Of a DNA stretch of 56,306 nucleotides, positions 27,322 through 34,675 are shown piece after piece; positions within the stretch are counted from its first letter, which is position 1, and every line of letters starts with the position of its first letter. Both the position numbers and the translations under genes were made by a program. This DNA is from Hymenobacter sp. ISL-91. GTDB lineage: Bacteria; Bacteroidota; Bacteroidia; Cytophagales; Hymenobacteraceae. The notes under the pieces are model-generated. The model saw only the letters and a program-made list of their open reading frames with translations. It made no database searches and had not been told where the DNA came from. The stretch spans positions 1 to 56,306 of the forward strand of contig NZ_JAGGPS010000045.1 in the NCBI RefSeq assembly GCF_018613725.1, read 5' to 3'.

Positions 27322-28427
27322 CGGAGCGAGCGGTTAAGGAATAGGGAGATTCCCAGAGCTAGATAAGTTACAAAATAGATGGCATCGAGCAGCGGCAGCA
27401 GTGCGGCCGGCAGCTGTCCTTCGAGCCGACGGTTGAGCTGCTGATAAATGGCTCCAACGAGCACAGTTCGTAGCAGACACGCAGTAGCCAAAGGTACCCA
27501 ATTGGCGGGAGAAAACAGCAGGCCGACCGCCACGAAGTAGAACACAAGATTGGCTCCCACGAATGTCCCGAGCCGCATCCGGTCGGCCAGGCGGTACTGC
27601 CGGCCGGCCGAAAGATGCCGGCGTTTCTGCCGCCACCATGCCCCCCAGGTAGCGGCTGCTTCGCTGAGCGTGTGGGCGCCCGGCTGAGCGACTACGGCCG
27701 CCCGGGCCCCGGCGGCTACCGCATCCTGCACCAGCAAATCGTCGTCGCCGCTGAGCGTGCGGATATGCGAGGCGAAGCCTTTGGTAGCGCGGAATACGGC
27801 CCGGGTATAGCCCAGGTTGCGGCCCACGCCCATGTAGGGGCGGCCGCGCCAGGCGAATGACAGATACTGTGCCCCCGTCAACAGGGTTTCAAACCGAATC
27901 AACTTATTTAAAAGCCCCGGTTCGGGGGCGTAGGCTGAGTAACCGAGCACCAACCCGCCCCCCTTGGCAAAGCCGCGCTGCATGTACCTGATCCACTGGT
28001 TGGTGGCCGGAATGCAGTCGGCATCGGTGAAGAGCAGCCGCTCGTGGCGGGCCGTTTTGATACCCAGTGTGAGGGCGTATTTTTTAGGAGCCATACCCGC
28101 CGGCGTGTGCCGAACGGTGACGAGGCGCACGCCCGGGAACTGCGCGGCCAGCGCACCAGAGCCATCAGTCGAGCGGTCGTCGATAAGAATGATTTCGAGC
28201 AGCTCGGCGGGGTAATCCTGACTAAGCAGCAACGGCAGCAGGCGCTCCAGGTTGGCGTACTCGTTGTGGGCGCACACCAGCACCGAAACCGGCTCATCGG
28301 CCGCGACAGGTGTTTCCGGTTCGGGCCGGTGCCTGGCAAAGGCCCGGAAGTAGTAGAGCGCGAAGTAGAGCTGTACCAGCACGGCCGCCAGCAGCAGCCA
28401 AACGGCCGGAGAGTAAGAGAGCAGCAT
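27312..28427 (-). CDS. Membrane-bound family 2 glycosyltransferase
   Basis: 371 residues from ATG 28427 (MLLSYSPAVWLLLAAVLVQL); the longer frame reads into a repeat. An N-terminal helix is followed by a GT-A domain with 'SVLVCAHNEYANLERLLPLL', 'ILIDDRSTDGSG', the metal-binding 'LLFTDADCIPATN', 'GDDDLLVQDAVAAG' and 'QKRRHLSAG' (QxxRW-like). Three or four C-terminal helices follow. It would add a sugar from a nucleotide donor at the inner membrane, perhaps to a lipid or polysaccharide. The donor and acceptor are unknown. It is coupled to the downstream sigma-factor gene, an unusual pairing. Confidence 0.88.
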   Translation of the reverse strand: MLLSYSPAVWLLLAAVLVQLYFALYYFRAFARHRPEPETPVAADEPVSVLVCAHNEYANLERLLPLLLSQDYPAELLEIILIDDRSTDGSGALAAQFPGVRLVTVRHTPAGMAPKKYALTLGIKTARHERLLFTDADCIPATNQWIRYMQRGFAKGGGLVLGYSAYAPEPGLLNKLIRFETLLTGAQYLSFAWRGRPYMGVGRNLGYTRAVFRATKGFASHIRTLSGDDDLLVQDAVAAGARAAVVAQPGAHTLSEAAATWGAWWRQKRRHLSAGRQYRLADRMRLGTFVGANLVFYFVAVGLLFSPANWVPLATACLLRTVLVGAIYQQLNRRLEGQLPAALLPLLDAIYFVTYLALGISLFLNRSLRWK

Positions 28428-28443
28428 AAAGATTTTCAGGCTG

Positions 28444-28451
28444 CAAAAGTA
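28444..28451 (-). promoter_or_regulatory. Promoter -7 element for the glycosyltransferase gene
   Basis: Minus strand TACTTTTG (28451-28444) fits TAnnTTTG, 17 bases before ATG 28427. No clear TTTG lies at the right distance. Confidence 0.45.
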
Positions 28452-28462
28452 GGCATTCACTG

Positions 28463-28470
28463 TACCTTTG
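28463..28470 (+). promoter_or_regulatory. Promoter -7 element for tgt
   Basis: TACCTTTG fits TAnnTTTG and lies 98 bases before the tgt start. The transcript leader would therefore hold the whole hairpin at 28482-28560. It is back to back with the glycosyltransferase element. Confidence 0.5.
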
Positions 28471-28481
28471 TGGCGTATAGA

Positions 28482-28560
28482 GTTGCAAGCCACAAGCTGC
28501 AAGCTGCAAGCCTTCGCCTTGTGGCCCTTTGCTTGTAGCTTGTGGCTTGCCGCTTGTAGC
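28482..28560. repeat. Phrase-built inverted repeat in the tgt leader
   Basis: Left arm 28482-28510 and right arm 28532-28560 are made of iterations of GCAAGC, CACAAGC and their complements. About 18 of 20 positions pair in the best register. The right arm ends seven bases before the tgt ATG. The same words recur in the repeat at 32994-33117. Confidence 0.8.
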
Positions 28561-28567
28561 TTCCACA

Positions 28568-29698
28568 ATGACCTTCGACCTTCTCACGACTGACCCGCAC
28601 TCCAAGGCCCGCGCCGGGGTAGTCCACACCGACCACGGGACCATTGAAACGCCCATATTTATGCCTGTGGGCACGGCTGGCACCGTGAAAGCTGTACAAC
28701 AGCGCGACCTCAAGGACGACATCAACGCCCAGATCATCCTCGGCAACACCTACCACCTGTATCTGCGCCCCGGCCTCGACATCATCCGGCAGGCCGGCGG
28801 GCTGCACAAGTTCAACGGCTGGGACCGGCCCATCCTCACCGATTCGGGCGGCTACCAGGTGTACTCGCTCAGTAACACGCGTAAAATCAAGGAGGAAGGC
28901 GTCAAGTTTCGCTCGCACGTAGATGGCTCGCAGCACCTGTTTACGCCTGAGGGCGTGATGGACATTCAGCGCACCATCGGGGCCGATATTATGATGGCCT
29001 TCGACGAGTGCACGCCCTGGCCCTGCGAGTACGCCTACGCCGCCCGCTCGCTCGACATGACCCACCGCTGGCTCAAGCGCTGCATTGCCCGCTTCGACAG
29101 TACTGAGGGCCACTATGGCTACCGCCAGACGCTGTTCCCGATTGTGCAGGGCTCCACGTTCAAGGATTTGCGCGTGAAATCGGCCGAGTTTGTGGCCGAG
29201 CAGGGCCGTGAGGGCAACGCCATCGGGGGCCTGAGCGTGGGCGAGCCGGCCGACATGATGTACGAGATGACCGAATTGGTCTGCGACATTCTGCCCAAAG
29301 ACAAGCCCCGCTACCTGATGGGCGTGGGCACGCCGGCCAATATTCTGGAAAACATTGCGTTGGGCGTGGATATGTTCGACTGCGTAATGCCCACCCGCAA
29401 CGCCCGCAACGGCCTCGTGTACACCACCCAGGGCATCATGAACCTGGCGGCCCGCAAGTGGGCCGAAGACTTTGAGCCGATTGATGCGGAGCTGGGTGGT
29501 TACGTGAGCACGTTTTACTCGCGCAGCTACGTGCGCCACCTGTTCCACAGCAAGGAAATGCTCGGCCCCCAGATTGCCTCCATCCACAACCTCACCTTCT
29601 ACCTCTGGCTCGTGAAGCAGGCCCGGCTGCAAATCCTGGCCGGCACGTTCCGGGAGTGGAAAGACGTGATGGTAAAGAAGCTGATGACGCGGCTGTAA
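28568..29698 (+). CDS. tgt: Queuine/preQ1 tRNA-ribosyltransferase (Tgt)
   Basis: 376 residues from ATG 28568. It exchanges guanine 34 of GUN-anticodon tRNAs for preQ1, the key step of queuosine formation. Seen: 'ILTDSGGYQVYSL' with Asp 92, 'IMMAFDECTPWPC', 'GNAIGGLSVGEP' and 'MFDCVMPTRNARNG' with nucleophile Asp 271. The usual zinc site (CxCxxC, then His) is absent: residues 304-325 read 'PIDAELGGYVSTFYSRSYVR' with no Cys, while the rest of the C-terminus aligns ('EMLGPQIASIHNLTFYLWL'). This loss seems shared by Bacteroidota relatives as I remember them. The leader carries a hairpin repeat. Confidence 0.95.
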   Translation: MTFDLLTTDPHSKARAGVVHTDHGTIETPIFMPVGTAGTVKAVQQRDLKDDINAQIILGNTYHLYLRPGLDIIRQAGGLHKFNGWDRPILTDSGGYQVYSLSNTRKIKEEGVKFRSHVDGSQHLFTPEGVMDIQRTIGADIMMAFDECTPWPCEYAYAARSLDMTHRWLKRCIARFDSTEGHYGYRQTLFPIVQGSTFKDLRVKSAEFVAEQGREGNAIGGLSVGEPADMMYEMTELVCDILPKDKPRYLMGVGTPANILENIALGVDMFDCVMPTRNARNGLVYTTQGIMNLAARKWAEDFEPIDAELGGYVSTFYSRSYVRHLFHSKEMLGPQIASIHNLTFYLWLVKQARLQILAGTFREWKDVMVKKLMTRL

Positions 29699-29701
29699 TA
29701 G

Positions 29702-29776
29702 GTTGTCAGTTGCTGGTTGTCAGTTGTTAGTGTGGACGTTGTTCAGACTGACAACTGACAACCAGCAACTGACAAC
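29702..29776. repeat. Phrase-built hairpin between tgt and the LptF/G gene
   Basis: Left arm 29702-29731 (GTTGTCAGTTGCTGGTTGTC onward) and right arm 29747-29776 pair at 29 of 30 positions, with a 15-base loop. The arms consist of repeated TTGTCAGTTG units. It starts four bases after the tgt stop codon, and a further copy of the unit (ACTGACAACT) continues to 29790, next to the downstream start. Confidence 0.9.
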
Positions 29777-29793
29777 TAAAACTGACAACTCAA

Positions 29794-30870
29794 TTGAAGA
29801 TTCTCGATAAATACATCATCACGAAGTTTCTCACCGCGTTTTTCTTCACGGTGGTGCTGCTCGTGTCGGTTATCTGCGTGATTGACTTCACGGAGAAAAA
29901 CGACGATTTTCTGCAGCACGACCTGGGAGGATGGCAGATTCTGACGGAGTATTACCTGAACCTGTTTCCGTACTTCGCCAACTTGCTCTCGCCCATCACG
30001 GTGTTTATTGCGGTGGTGTTCGTAACGGCCCAGCTGGCCTCGCGCACCGAAGTGGTGGCCATGCTGGCCTCGGGCATCAGCTTCAAGCGGTTTCTGCTCC
30101 CCTACATCATGGGCAGCGTCATTCTGGGTATGCTCACGATGGCCATGACGGGCTGGCTGATTCCGATTGCCAACAAAACGCGGGTCGAGTTCGAGAAGAA
30201 GTACATTAAGAACCCTTACCGGTTCAGCGGGCGCAACGTGCATTTCAAAATCGGCCCCCAGGACTACGCGTTCATGGAGAGCTACGACAACGTGAACAAC
30301 GTGGGCTACAAATTTGCGCTCGAAACCATTGACGGACAAATACTTAAACGCCGGCTCACGGCCGAGGCCATCAGTTGGGACTCCACCAAACAAGCCTGGC
30401 ACCTGACGCCCCAGCTGCTCCGCACCTTCAACGGCGAGCAGGAAAGCCTTAAAACCCTGCCCGCCCGCGACACCACGCTCAACCTGTTCCCGAAGGACTT
30501 TGCCAGCACCTACCGCCTGGCCGAAACCCTGACACTACCCGAGCTCAACCGCTACATCAACACCAAAATAGCCCGCGGCGCCGACGACACGCAGGTGTAC
30601 CTGAGCGAGAAGTACGAACGGTTCGCCTATCCCTACGCCATGTTCATCCTCACGGTAATCGGGGTGATTATGAGCGCCCGCAAGAGCCGCGCCGGCGTGG
30701 GCGGGCAGATTGCACTGGGCTTTGTGCTGGCGTTCGTGTTCATCATCTTCGTAATTCTGAGCCGTAACCTGGCCGCCGTCGGCACCCTCTCGCCCCTGCT
30801 GGCCGCCTGGGTTCCGAGCATCGTGTTCACCCTCATTGGGGCCGTACTCTACCGGGTGATACCACAATAG
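29794..30870 (+). CDS. LptF/LptG family permease
   Basis: 358 residues starting with TTG 29794 (MKILDKYIITKFLTAFFFTV), a start region typical of the family. Three N-terminal helices, a periplasmic jelly-roll domain (about 130-265, 'GRNVHFKIGPQDYAFMESYD') and three C-terminal helices ('YPYAMFILTVIGVIMSARKS'). LptF and LptG form the membrane part of the LptB2FG ABC exporter, which lifts lipopolysaccharide from the inner membrane. Bacteroidota often have separate copies. Which of the two this is cannot be told. No LptB or partner is in the window. It follows tgt on the same strand. Confidence 0.9.
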   Translation: MKILDKYIITKFLTAFFFTVVLLVSVICVIDFTEKNDDFLQHDLGGWQILTEYYLNLFPYFANLLSPITVFIAVVFVTAQLASRTEVVAMLASGISFKRFLLPYIMGSVILGMLTMAMTGWLIPIANKTRVEFEKKYIKNPYRFSGRNVHFKIGPQDYAFMESYDNVNNVGYKFALETIDGQILKRRLTAEAISWDSTKQAWHLTPQLLRTFNGEQESLKTLPARDTTLNLFPKDFASTYRLAETLTLPELNRYINTKIARGADDTQVYLSEKYERFAYPYAMFILTVIGVIMSARKSRAGVGGQIALGFVLAFVFIIFVILSRNLAAVGTLSPLLAAWVPSIVFTLIGAVLYRVIPQ

Positions 30871-30892
30871 GCGATTTGGTGAGGTGAAATAC

Positions 30893-30996
30893 GAACGTCA
30901 TTCAGAGCGCAGCGAAGAATCTTGCGGGCTACTGTTGAACGACAACCGTTATAACGACTCCAAGCGAGATTCTTCGCTGCGCTCTGAATGACGTTC
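30893..30996. repeat. Perfect-arm hairpin nested in a second inverted repeat
   Basis: Arms 30893-30925 and 30964-30996 (GAACGTCATTCAGAGCGCAG onward) pair along 33 bases with at most two mismatches. Outside it, GATTTGGTGAGGTG (30873-30886) pairs exactly with CACCTCACCAAATC (31062-31075). It fills the gap between the permease stop and the DMT exporter start (31081). The outer ends touch both genes' borders. Confidence 0.85.
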
Positions 30997-31080
30997 TTTT
31001 CATCTTTCACTTTCCCCACCCGCGCCAGCAGGTAATCCGAACGTCAAACTCACCAAATCACCACCTCACCAAATCACCTT

Positions 31081-32004
31081 GTGAAAGACTACCTGCGCCT
31101 GCATTTTATCGTGTTGCTCTGGGGCTTCACGGCTATTTTGGGTAAGCTGATTACGGTGCCGCCGGTCGAGCTGGTGTTCTGGCGCACGGGGCTGGCGAGC
31201 CTGGGCCTGCTGGGGCTGCTGCTGATTCGGCGCCGCCCCTGGCGCCTGCCGGCCGCCGATGCGGCACGGCTGCTAGGCGTGGGCGCCCTGGTAGCGGCCC
31301 ACTGGATTACGTTCTTCCTCTCGGCCCGGCTGGCCTCGGTGAGCGTGAGCCTGGCCGGCATGGCCACGCTGGCCCTCTGGACTTCCTTGCTGGAGCCACT
31401 GATTCTTTGGCGCAAGGTGCGCGGTTACGAGGTGGGGCTGGGTTTGCTGACGATGGTGGGCCTTTACATTGTGTCGCAGGCCGAGCTGGGGCAGCTGCTG
31501 GGGCTGGGCGTGGCCATTATTTCGGCCGGGCTGTCGGCGCTGTTCAGCGTCATCAACTCCAGGTTGGTAAAGCAACATCCGCCTCTCAAGCTTACGCTGT
31601 ATGAGATGGTAGGCGCCTGCCTCAGCATTGCGCTGTTTCTGCCGCTCTACAGCCACTATTTCACTAACGGCAAAGGTTTACAGCTGGCCCTGCACGGCTA
31701 CGACTGGCTGTGGTTGGCGCTGCTGGCCGGCGTATGTACGGTGTATGCCTTCTCGGCCTCAGTCGAGCTGATGAAGCGCATTTCGGCCTTCGTAGTCAAC
31801 CTCACCATCAACCTGGAGCCCGTGTACGGCATCATCATGGCCGTGCTCCTGTACTCGTGGGGCGTGGCCGGTTTCGAGGAAGAAAAACTCTCGCCCGGCT
31901 TCTATGTGGGCACTGTTATCATCCTCGTCAGCGTGCTCATCCATCCGCTACTCGACCGTTGGGACAAGCGCCGGCTGCTCAAGCGCAACCCGGTACTTAC
32001 CTGA
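31081..32004 (+). CDS. EamA/DMT superfamily transporter
   Basis: 307 residues from GTG 31081 (MKDYLRLHFIVLLWGFTAIL). Ten hydrophobic segments in two EamA halves: the first with 'LHFIVLLWGFTAILGKLI' and 'VELVFWRTGLASLGLLGLLL', the second with 'LGVAIISAGLSALFSVINSR' and 'NLTINLEPVYGIIMAVLLYS', the conserved Glu-Pro of the family. It would export metabolites or amino acids through the inner membrane; the substrate is not predictable. The basic C-terminus ('KRRLLKRNP') is cytoplasmic. It may be read with the upstream permease gene, though a nested hairpin separates them. Confidence 0.9.
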   Translation: MKDYLRLHFIVLLWGFTAILGKLITVPPVELVFWRTGLASLGLLGLLLIRRRPWRLPAADAARLLGVGALVAAHWITFFLSARLASVSVSLAGMATLALWTSLLEPLILWRKVRGYEVGLGLLTMVGLYIVSQAELGQLLGLGVAIISAGLSALFSVINSRLVKQHPPLKLTLYEMVGACLSIALFLPLYSHYFTNGKGLQLALHGYDWLWLALLAGVCTVYAFSASVELMKRISAFVVNLTINLEPVYGIIMAVLLYSWGVAGFEEEKLSPGFYVGTVIILVSVLIHPLLDRWDKRRLLKRNPVLT

Positions 32005-32022
32005 GCAAGAAGCGTCACGCAA

Positions 32023-32117
32023 GGCTGTAGCGCGAAGCTTCGGCTTCGCGTGGCGCTGCTGATGTCCCAACGACATCGTTCAACGACACGCGAAGCCGGA
32101 GCTTCGCGCTACAAGCC
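32023..32117. repeat. GTAGCGCGAAGC-family hairpin, copy 1
   Basis: Left arm 32023-32055 and right arm 32084-32117 pair with about three differences (TGTAGCGCGAAGCTTCGGCT against its complement). The loop carries CCCAACGACATCGTTCAACG. A second member with similar outer arm and loop lies at 34503-34606. It sits between convergent genes. Confidence 0.85.
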
Positions 32118-32162
32118 AGTGTCCTGCTCTCGTGTAAGCCTTGCCAGACGCACAACGGGCCC

Positions 32163-32984
32163 TTACAACTTCCCGCTCCAGACGGTGTAGCCAGTCGGCC
32201 ATACCAGTTCTGGGGCCTGCAGCAGCTCCGGAAACAGCCCGTACACGGCCGAGCCCGAGCCCGAGAGGCTGGCATAGGTGGCACCCGCGGCATAAAGTTG
32301 CGCCTTCACCTCGGCCAGCACCGGATACATCGGGGTCAGGGCCTCCTCGAAGTCGTTGCTGACGGTGTTGCGCCAGGTTTGCATAGGCTGGGCGAGGCTC
32401 TGGCGCAGGTCGTGGCGCGGGGTGCGGGGCACCACGCGGGCGTAGGCCTCGGCCGTGCTGATATGCAAGCCAGGATACACCACTAGGGCCGGCGTGCCGC
32501 GCAAATCGAGGGCGAAATCGTCGAATATGTCGCCGCGGGAGTGGGCAAATACCGGCTCGTTGCGGATGAAAAAGGCGCAGTCGGAGCCGAGGCGGCGGGC
32601 GTAGCTTTCGAGCTTCTCGGGCGGCAGCTCCAGCGCAAACGCACTATTTATGGCTTTGAGGGCAAAAGCCGCATCGGCCGAGCCGCCGCCCAAGCCGGCC
32701 CCGATGGGCACGTCCTTGTGCAGATGCAGCTGCACCGGCGGCAGCCGGAAATCGGCGGCCAGCAGCTCGTAGGCCCGCCGGCACAGGTTGGTTTCGGGCG
32801 CGCCCGGGATAGGCAGGCCGCTGAAGCGGAGGCTGGTTTCGGCCCCGGCGGGCGCGGGCAACACCTCAAAGGCATCGCACCAGGGCAGCGGCACAAACAC
32901 CGATTCGAGGTTGCGAAAACCATCGGGCCGCAGGCTGGTAACGTAGAGCCCCAGGTTGAGCTTGGCGTTGGGAAAGACGAGCAT
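32163..32984 (-). CDS. ispE: 4-diphosphocytidyl-2-C-methyl-D-erythritol kinase IspE
   Basis: 273 residues. It phosphorylates CDP-methylerythritol with ATP in the non-mevalonate isoprenoid pathway. The GHMP kinase features are clear: N-terminal 'FPNAKLNLGLYVTSLRPDGF' with the catalytic Lys-Asn region, the ATP loop 'PIGAGLGGGSADAAFAL' (about 91-107), 'LGSDCAFFI' with catalytic Asp, and 'YASLSGSGSAVYGLF' near the C-terminus. It starts at ATG 32984, ten bases from an inverted repeat that lies between it and the divergent sugar transferase gene. Confidence 0.95.
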   Translation of the reverse strand: MLVFPNAKLNLGLYVTSLRPDGFRNLESVFVPLPWCDAFEVLPAPAGAETSLRFSGLPIPGAPETNLCRRAYELLAADFRLPPVQLHLHKDVPIGAGLGGGSADAAFALKAINSAFALELPPEKLESYARRLGSDCAFFIRNEPVFAHSRGDIFDDFALDLRGTPALVVYPGLHISTAEAYARVVPRTPRHDLRQSLAQPMQTWRNTVSNDFEEALTPMYPVLAEVKAQLYAAGATYASLSGSGSAVYGLFPELLQAPELVWPTGYTVWSGKL

Positions 32985-32993
32985 AGTTTGTTA

Positions 32994-33117
32994 CAGCTTC
33001 AAGCCGCAAGCTACAAGCTGCAGGTTTATGGATGAACCTCCGCCCACCGTCTGAACTTGCATGGATTACCGCGCAAGTAAACCCAAGCTTGTAGCTTGCG
33101 ACTTGAAGCCTGCAGCT
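32994..33117. repeat. Phrase-built inverted repeat between divergent genes
   Basis: GCTTCAAGCCGCAAGCTACA (from 32996) pairs with the complementary arm ending near 33109 at 23 of 25 positions; the outer words CAGC/GCTG extend it to 32994 and 33117. The right side ends nine bases before the sugar transferase ATG and the left side begins ten bases from the ispE ATG. It shares words with the repeat at 28482. Confidence 0.8.
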
Positions 33118-33125
33118 CAATCTAA

Positions 33126-33797
33126 ATGCCTTCCTCCGCTTCTTCTTGGTATGCCCGCCGCGGCAAGCGCCTGCTCGATGTGGCGCTGGCAGCCCCCGCC
33201 CTGCTGCTGGCCGTACCGCTGCTGGTGCCAGTAGCGCTGGCGCTGGCCATCCAGAATGGCGGGGCCTGGCTGTTTCGGCAGCCCCGGCCGGGCCGTGGGG
33301 GTCGGATATTCAGCTTCTACAAGCTCCAGACGATGCCCGACCGGCGCGATGAGGCTGGCCAGCCGCTGCCCGACGCCGAGCGCCTGCCACCGCTGGGCCG
33401 CTGGGTGCGGGCCACCTCGCTCGACGAGTTGCCTCAGCTGTGGAATGTGCTGCGCGGCGAGCTGAGCTTGGTGGGTCCGCGGCCGCTGCTGGTGCAGTAC
33501 CTGCCGCTGTACTCGCCCGAGCAGGCCCGCCGCCATGCCGTGCGGCCCGGCATTACGGGCTGGGCCCAGGTAAATGGCCGCAACGCCATCAGCTGGGAGC
33601 AGAAGTTCGCCTTCGATGTCTGGTACGTCGACCACCTTTCGTTTGGGCTGGATTTACGAATTTTGGGGCGCACCGTGGCCCGGGTACTCGGGGCGCGGGG
33701 CATTTCGGCTCCCGGCCAGGCTACGGCCACGGCCTTCACCGGCACACCCGCTGCTCCCACTTCCTCTCCTCCTCCCGCTTCCCCTTCGAACCGCTAA
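33126..33797 (+). CDS. Initiating sugar-phosphate transferase (PglC-like)
   Basis: 223 residues. One N-terminal hydrophobic segment ('LALAAPALLLAVPLLVPVAL' region), then the bacterial sugar transferase core: 'FRQPRPGRGGRIFSFYKLQT', 'SLDELPQLWNVLRGELSLVG' and 'GPRPLL', then 'RPGITGWAQVNGRNAISWEQ', 'VWYVDHLS'. This short form, with one re-entrant helix, moves a phospho-sugar from UDP-sugar to undecaprenyl phosphate, the first step of glycan assembly. The C-terminal 30 residues are Pro/Ser/Thr-rich and probably disordered. It is followed two bases later by a PglD-like acetyltransferase and then a PglE-like aminotransferase, suggesting a di-N-acetyl sugar as substrate. Confidence 0.92.
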   Translation: MPSSASSWYARRGKRLLDVALAAPALLLAVPLLVPVALALAIQNGGAWLFRQPRPGRGGRIFSFYKLQTMPDRRDEAGQPLPDAERLPPLGRWVRATSLDELPQLWNVLRGELSLVGPRPLLVQYLPLYSPEQARRHAVRPGITGWAQVNGRNAISWEQKFAFDVWYVDHLSFGLDLRILGRTVARVLGARGISAPGQATATAFTGTPAAPTSSPPPASPSNR

Positions 33798-33799
33798 CT

Positions 33800-34507
33800 G
33801 TGCCACTTTCCCGCAGCTCCGCCACACCCACGCCTTCGGCCACGCCCCAACCCGAAGCGCCGCGCCGGCTCGCCATTTTTGGGGCTGGCGGACTGGGGCG
33901 CGAGGTGCTGGTACTGCTGCGCCAGCTGAATGCCGTTGCTCCGACCTGGGACCTGGTGGGTTTCTACGACGACCAGCTGCCTGCCACCGACCTTATCCAT
34001 GGCCTGCGCTACCTCGGCACCGCCGCCGACCTGAACGCCACGCCCGAGCCGCTGGCCGTGGCCGTAGCCGTGGGCAGCAGCGCCAGCCGGGCCGCCGTTG
34101 TGTCCCGCCTCAACTCGCCGCAGCTCCACTTTCCTACCCTCATCCATCCCGGCGTCAGCACCGAATCGTTCCAGCACCTGCAGTTCGGGGCCGGCTGCAT
34201 CATCACCCAGGGCTGCATCCTCACCACCGACATTCGCCTGGGCCGCCATGTGCTCCTGAACCTGGGCTGCACCGTGGGCCATGATGCCGTGCTAAACGAT
34301 TTCTGCTCCCTGATGCCCCACGCCAACGTGGGTGGCGGGGCCCACCTGGAAGCCGGCGTGTACCTGGGCACCAACGCCACCGTGCTCCAGCAAGTCCGTA
34401 TCGGGGCCCGCACCGTACTTGGAGCCGGCGCTGTGGCCATCCGCGACCTGCCCACTGATTGCACTGCCGTGGGCGTGCCGGCCCGGGTGGTAGCGCGCGA
34501 AAGGTAG
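33800..34507 (+). CDS. NeuD/PglD-like sugar O- or N-acetyltransferase
   Basis: 235 residues from GTG 33800, two bases after the previous stop. An N-terminal Rossmann-like part ('RLAIFGAGGLGREVLVLLRQ', about 24-43) is followed by a left-handed beta helix of hexapeptide repeats ('GAGCIITQGCILTTDIRLG', 'GCTVGHDAVLND', 'GVYLGTNATVLQQVRIG'). His in 'VGHDAVL' is the likely catalytic base. PglD acetylates the amino group of UDP-4-amino sugars; NeuD acts on sialic acid. The neighbours PglC-like and DegT-like favour the PglD role. The true start is uncertain; the first 20 residues are low-complexity Ser/Thr/Pro. Confidence 0.88.
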   Translation: MPLSRSSATPTPSATPQPEAPRRLAIFGAGGLGREVLVLLRQLNAVAPTWDLVGFYDDQLPATDLIHGLRYLGTAADLNATPEPLAVAVAVGSSASRAAVVSRLNSPQLHFPTLIHPGVSTESFQHLQFGAGCIITQGCILTTDIRLGRHVLLNLGCTVGHDAVLNDFCSLMPHANVGGGAHLEAGVYLGTNATVLQQVRIGARTVLGAGAVAIRDLPTDCTAVGVPARVVARER

Positions 34508-34606
34508 CGCGAAGCTCCAAGTACGGTGCGGGTCGTTGCTGACTTTACTTAACTGCCCCACAACGTTGTTCAACTATACCCGAAGCTGGAGCTTTGCGCT
34601 ACAAGC
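34503..34606. repeat. GTAGCGCGAAGC-family hairpin, copy 2
   Basis: GGTAGCGCGAAGCTCC (34503 on) pairs with the arm 34578-34606 (GCTGGAGCTTTGCGCTACAAGC) with a few mismatches. The loop has CAACGTTGTTCAAC, like the loop of the element at 32023. The left arm begins inside the stop-codon region of the acetyltransferase gene. Confidence 0.75.
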
Positions 34607-34675
34607 AAACAGCCCCACTCGGCCCGAACCTTTCTACTACTCCCGCCTCTCCTCGAGAAAACGTTAGATCTATTT

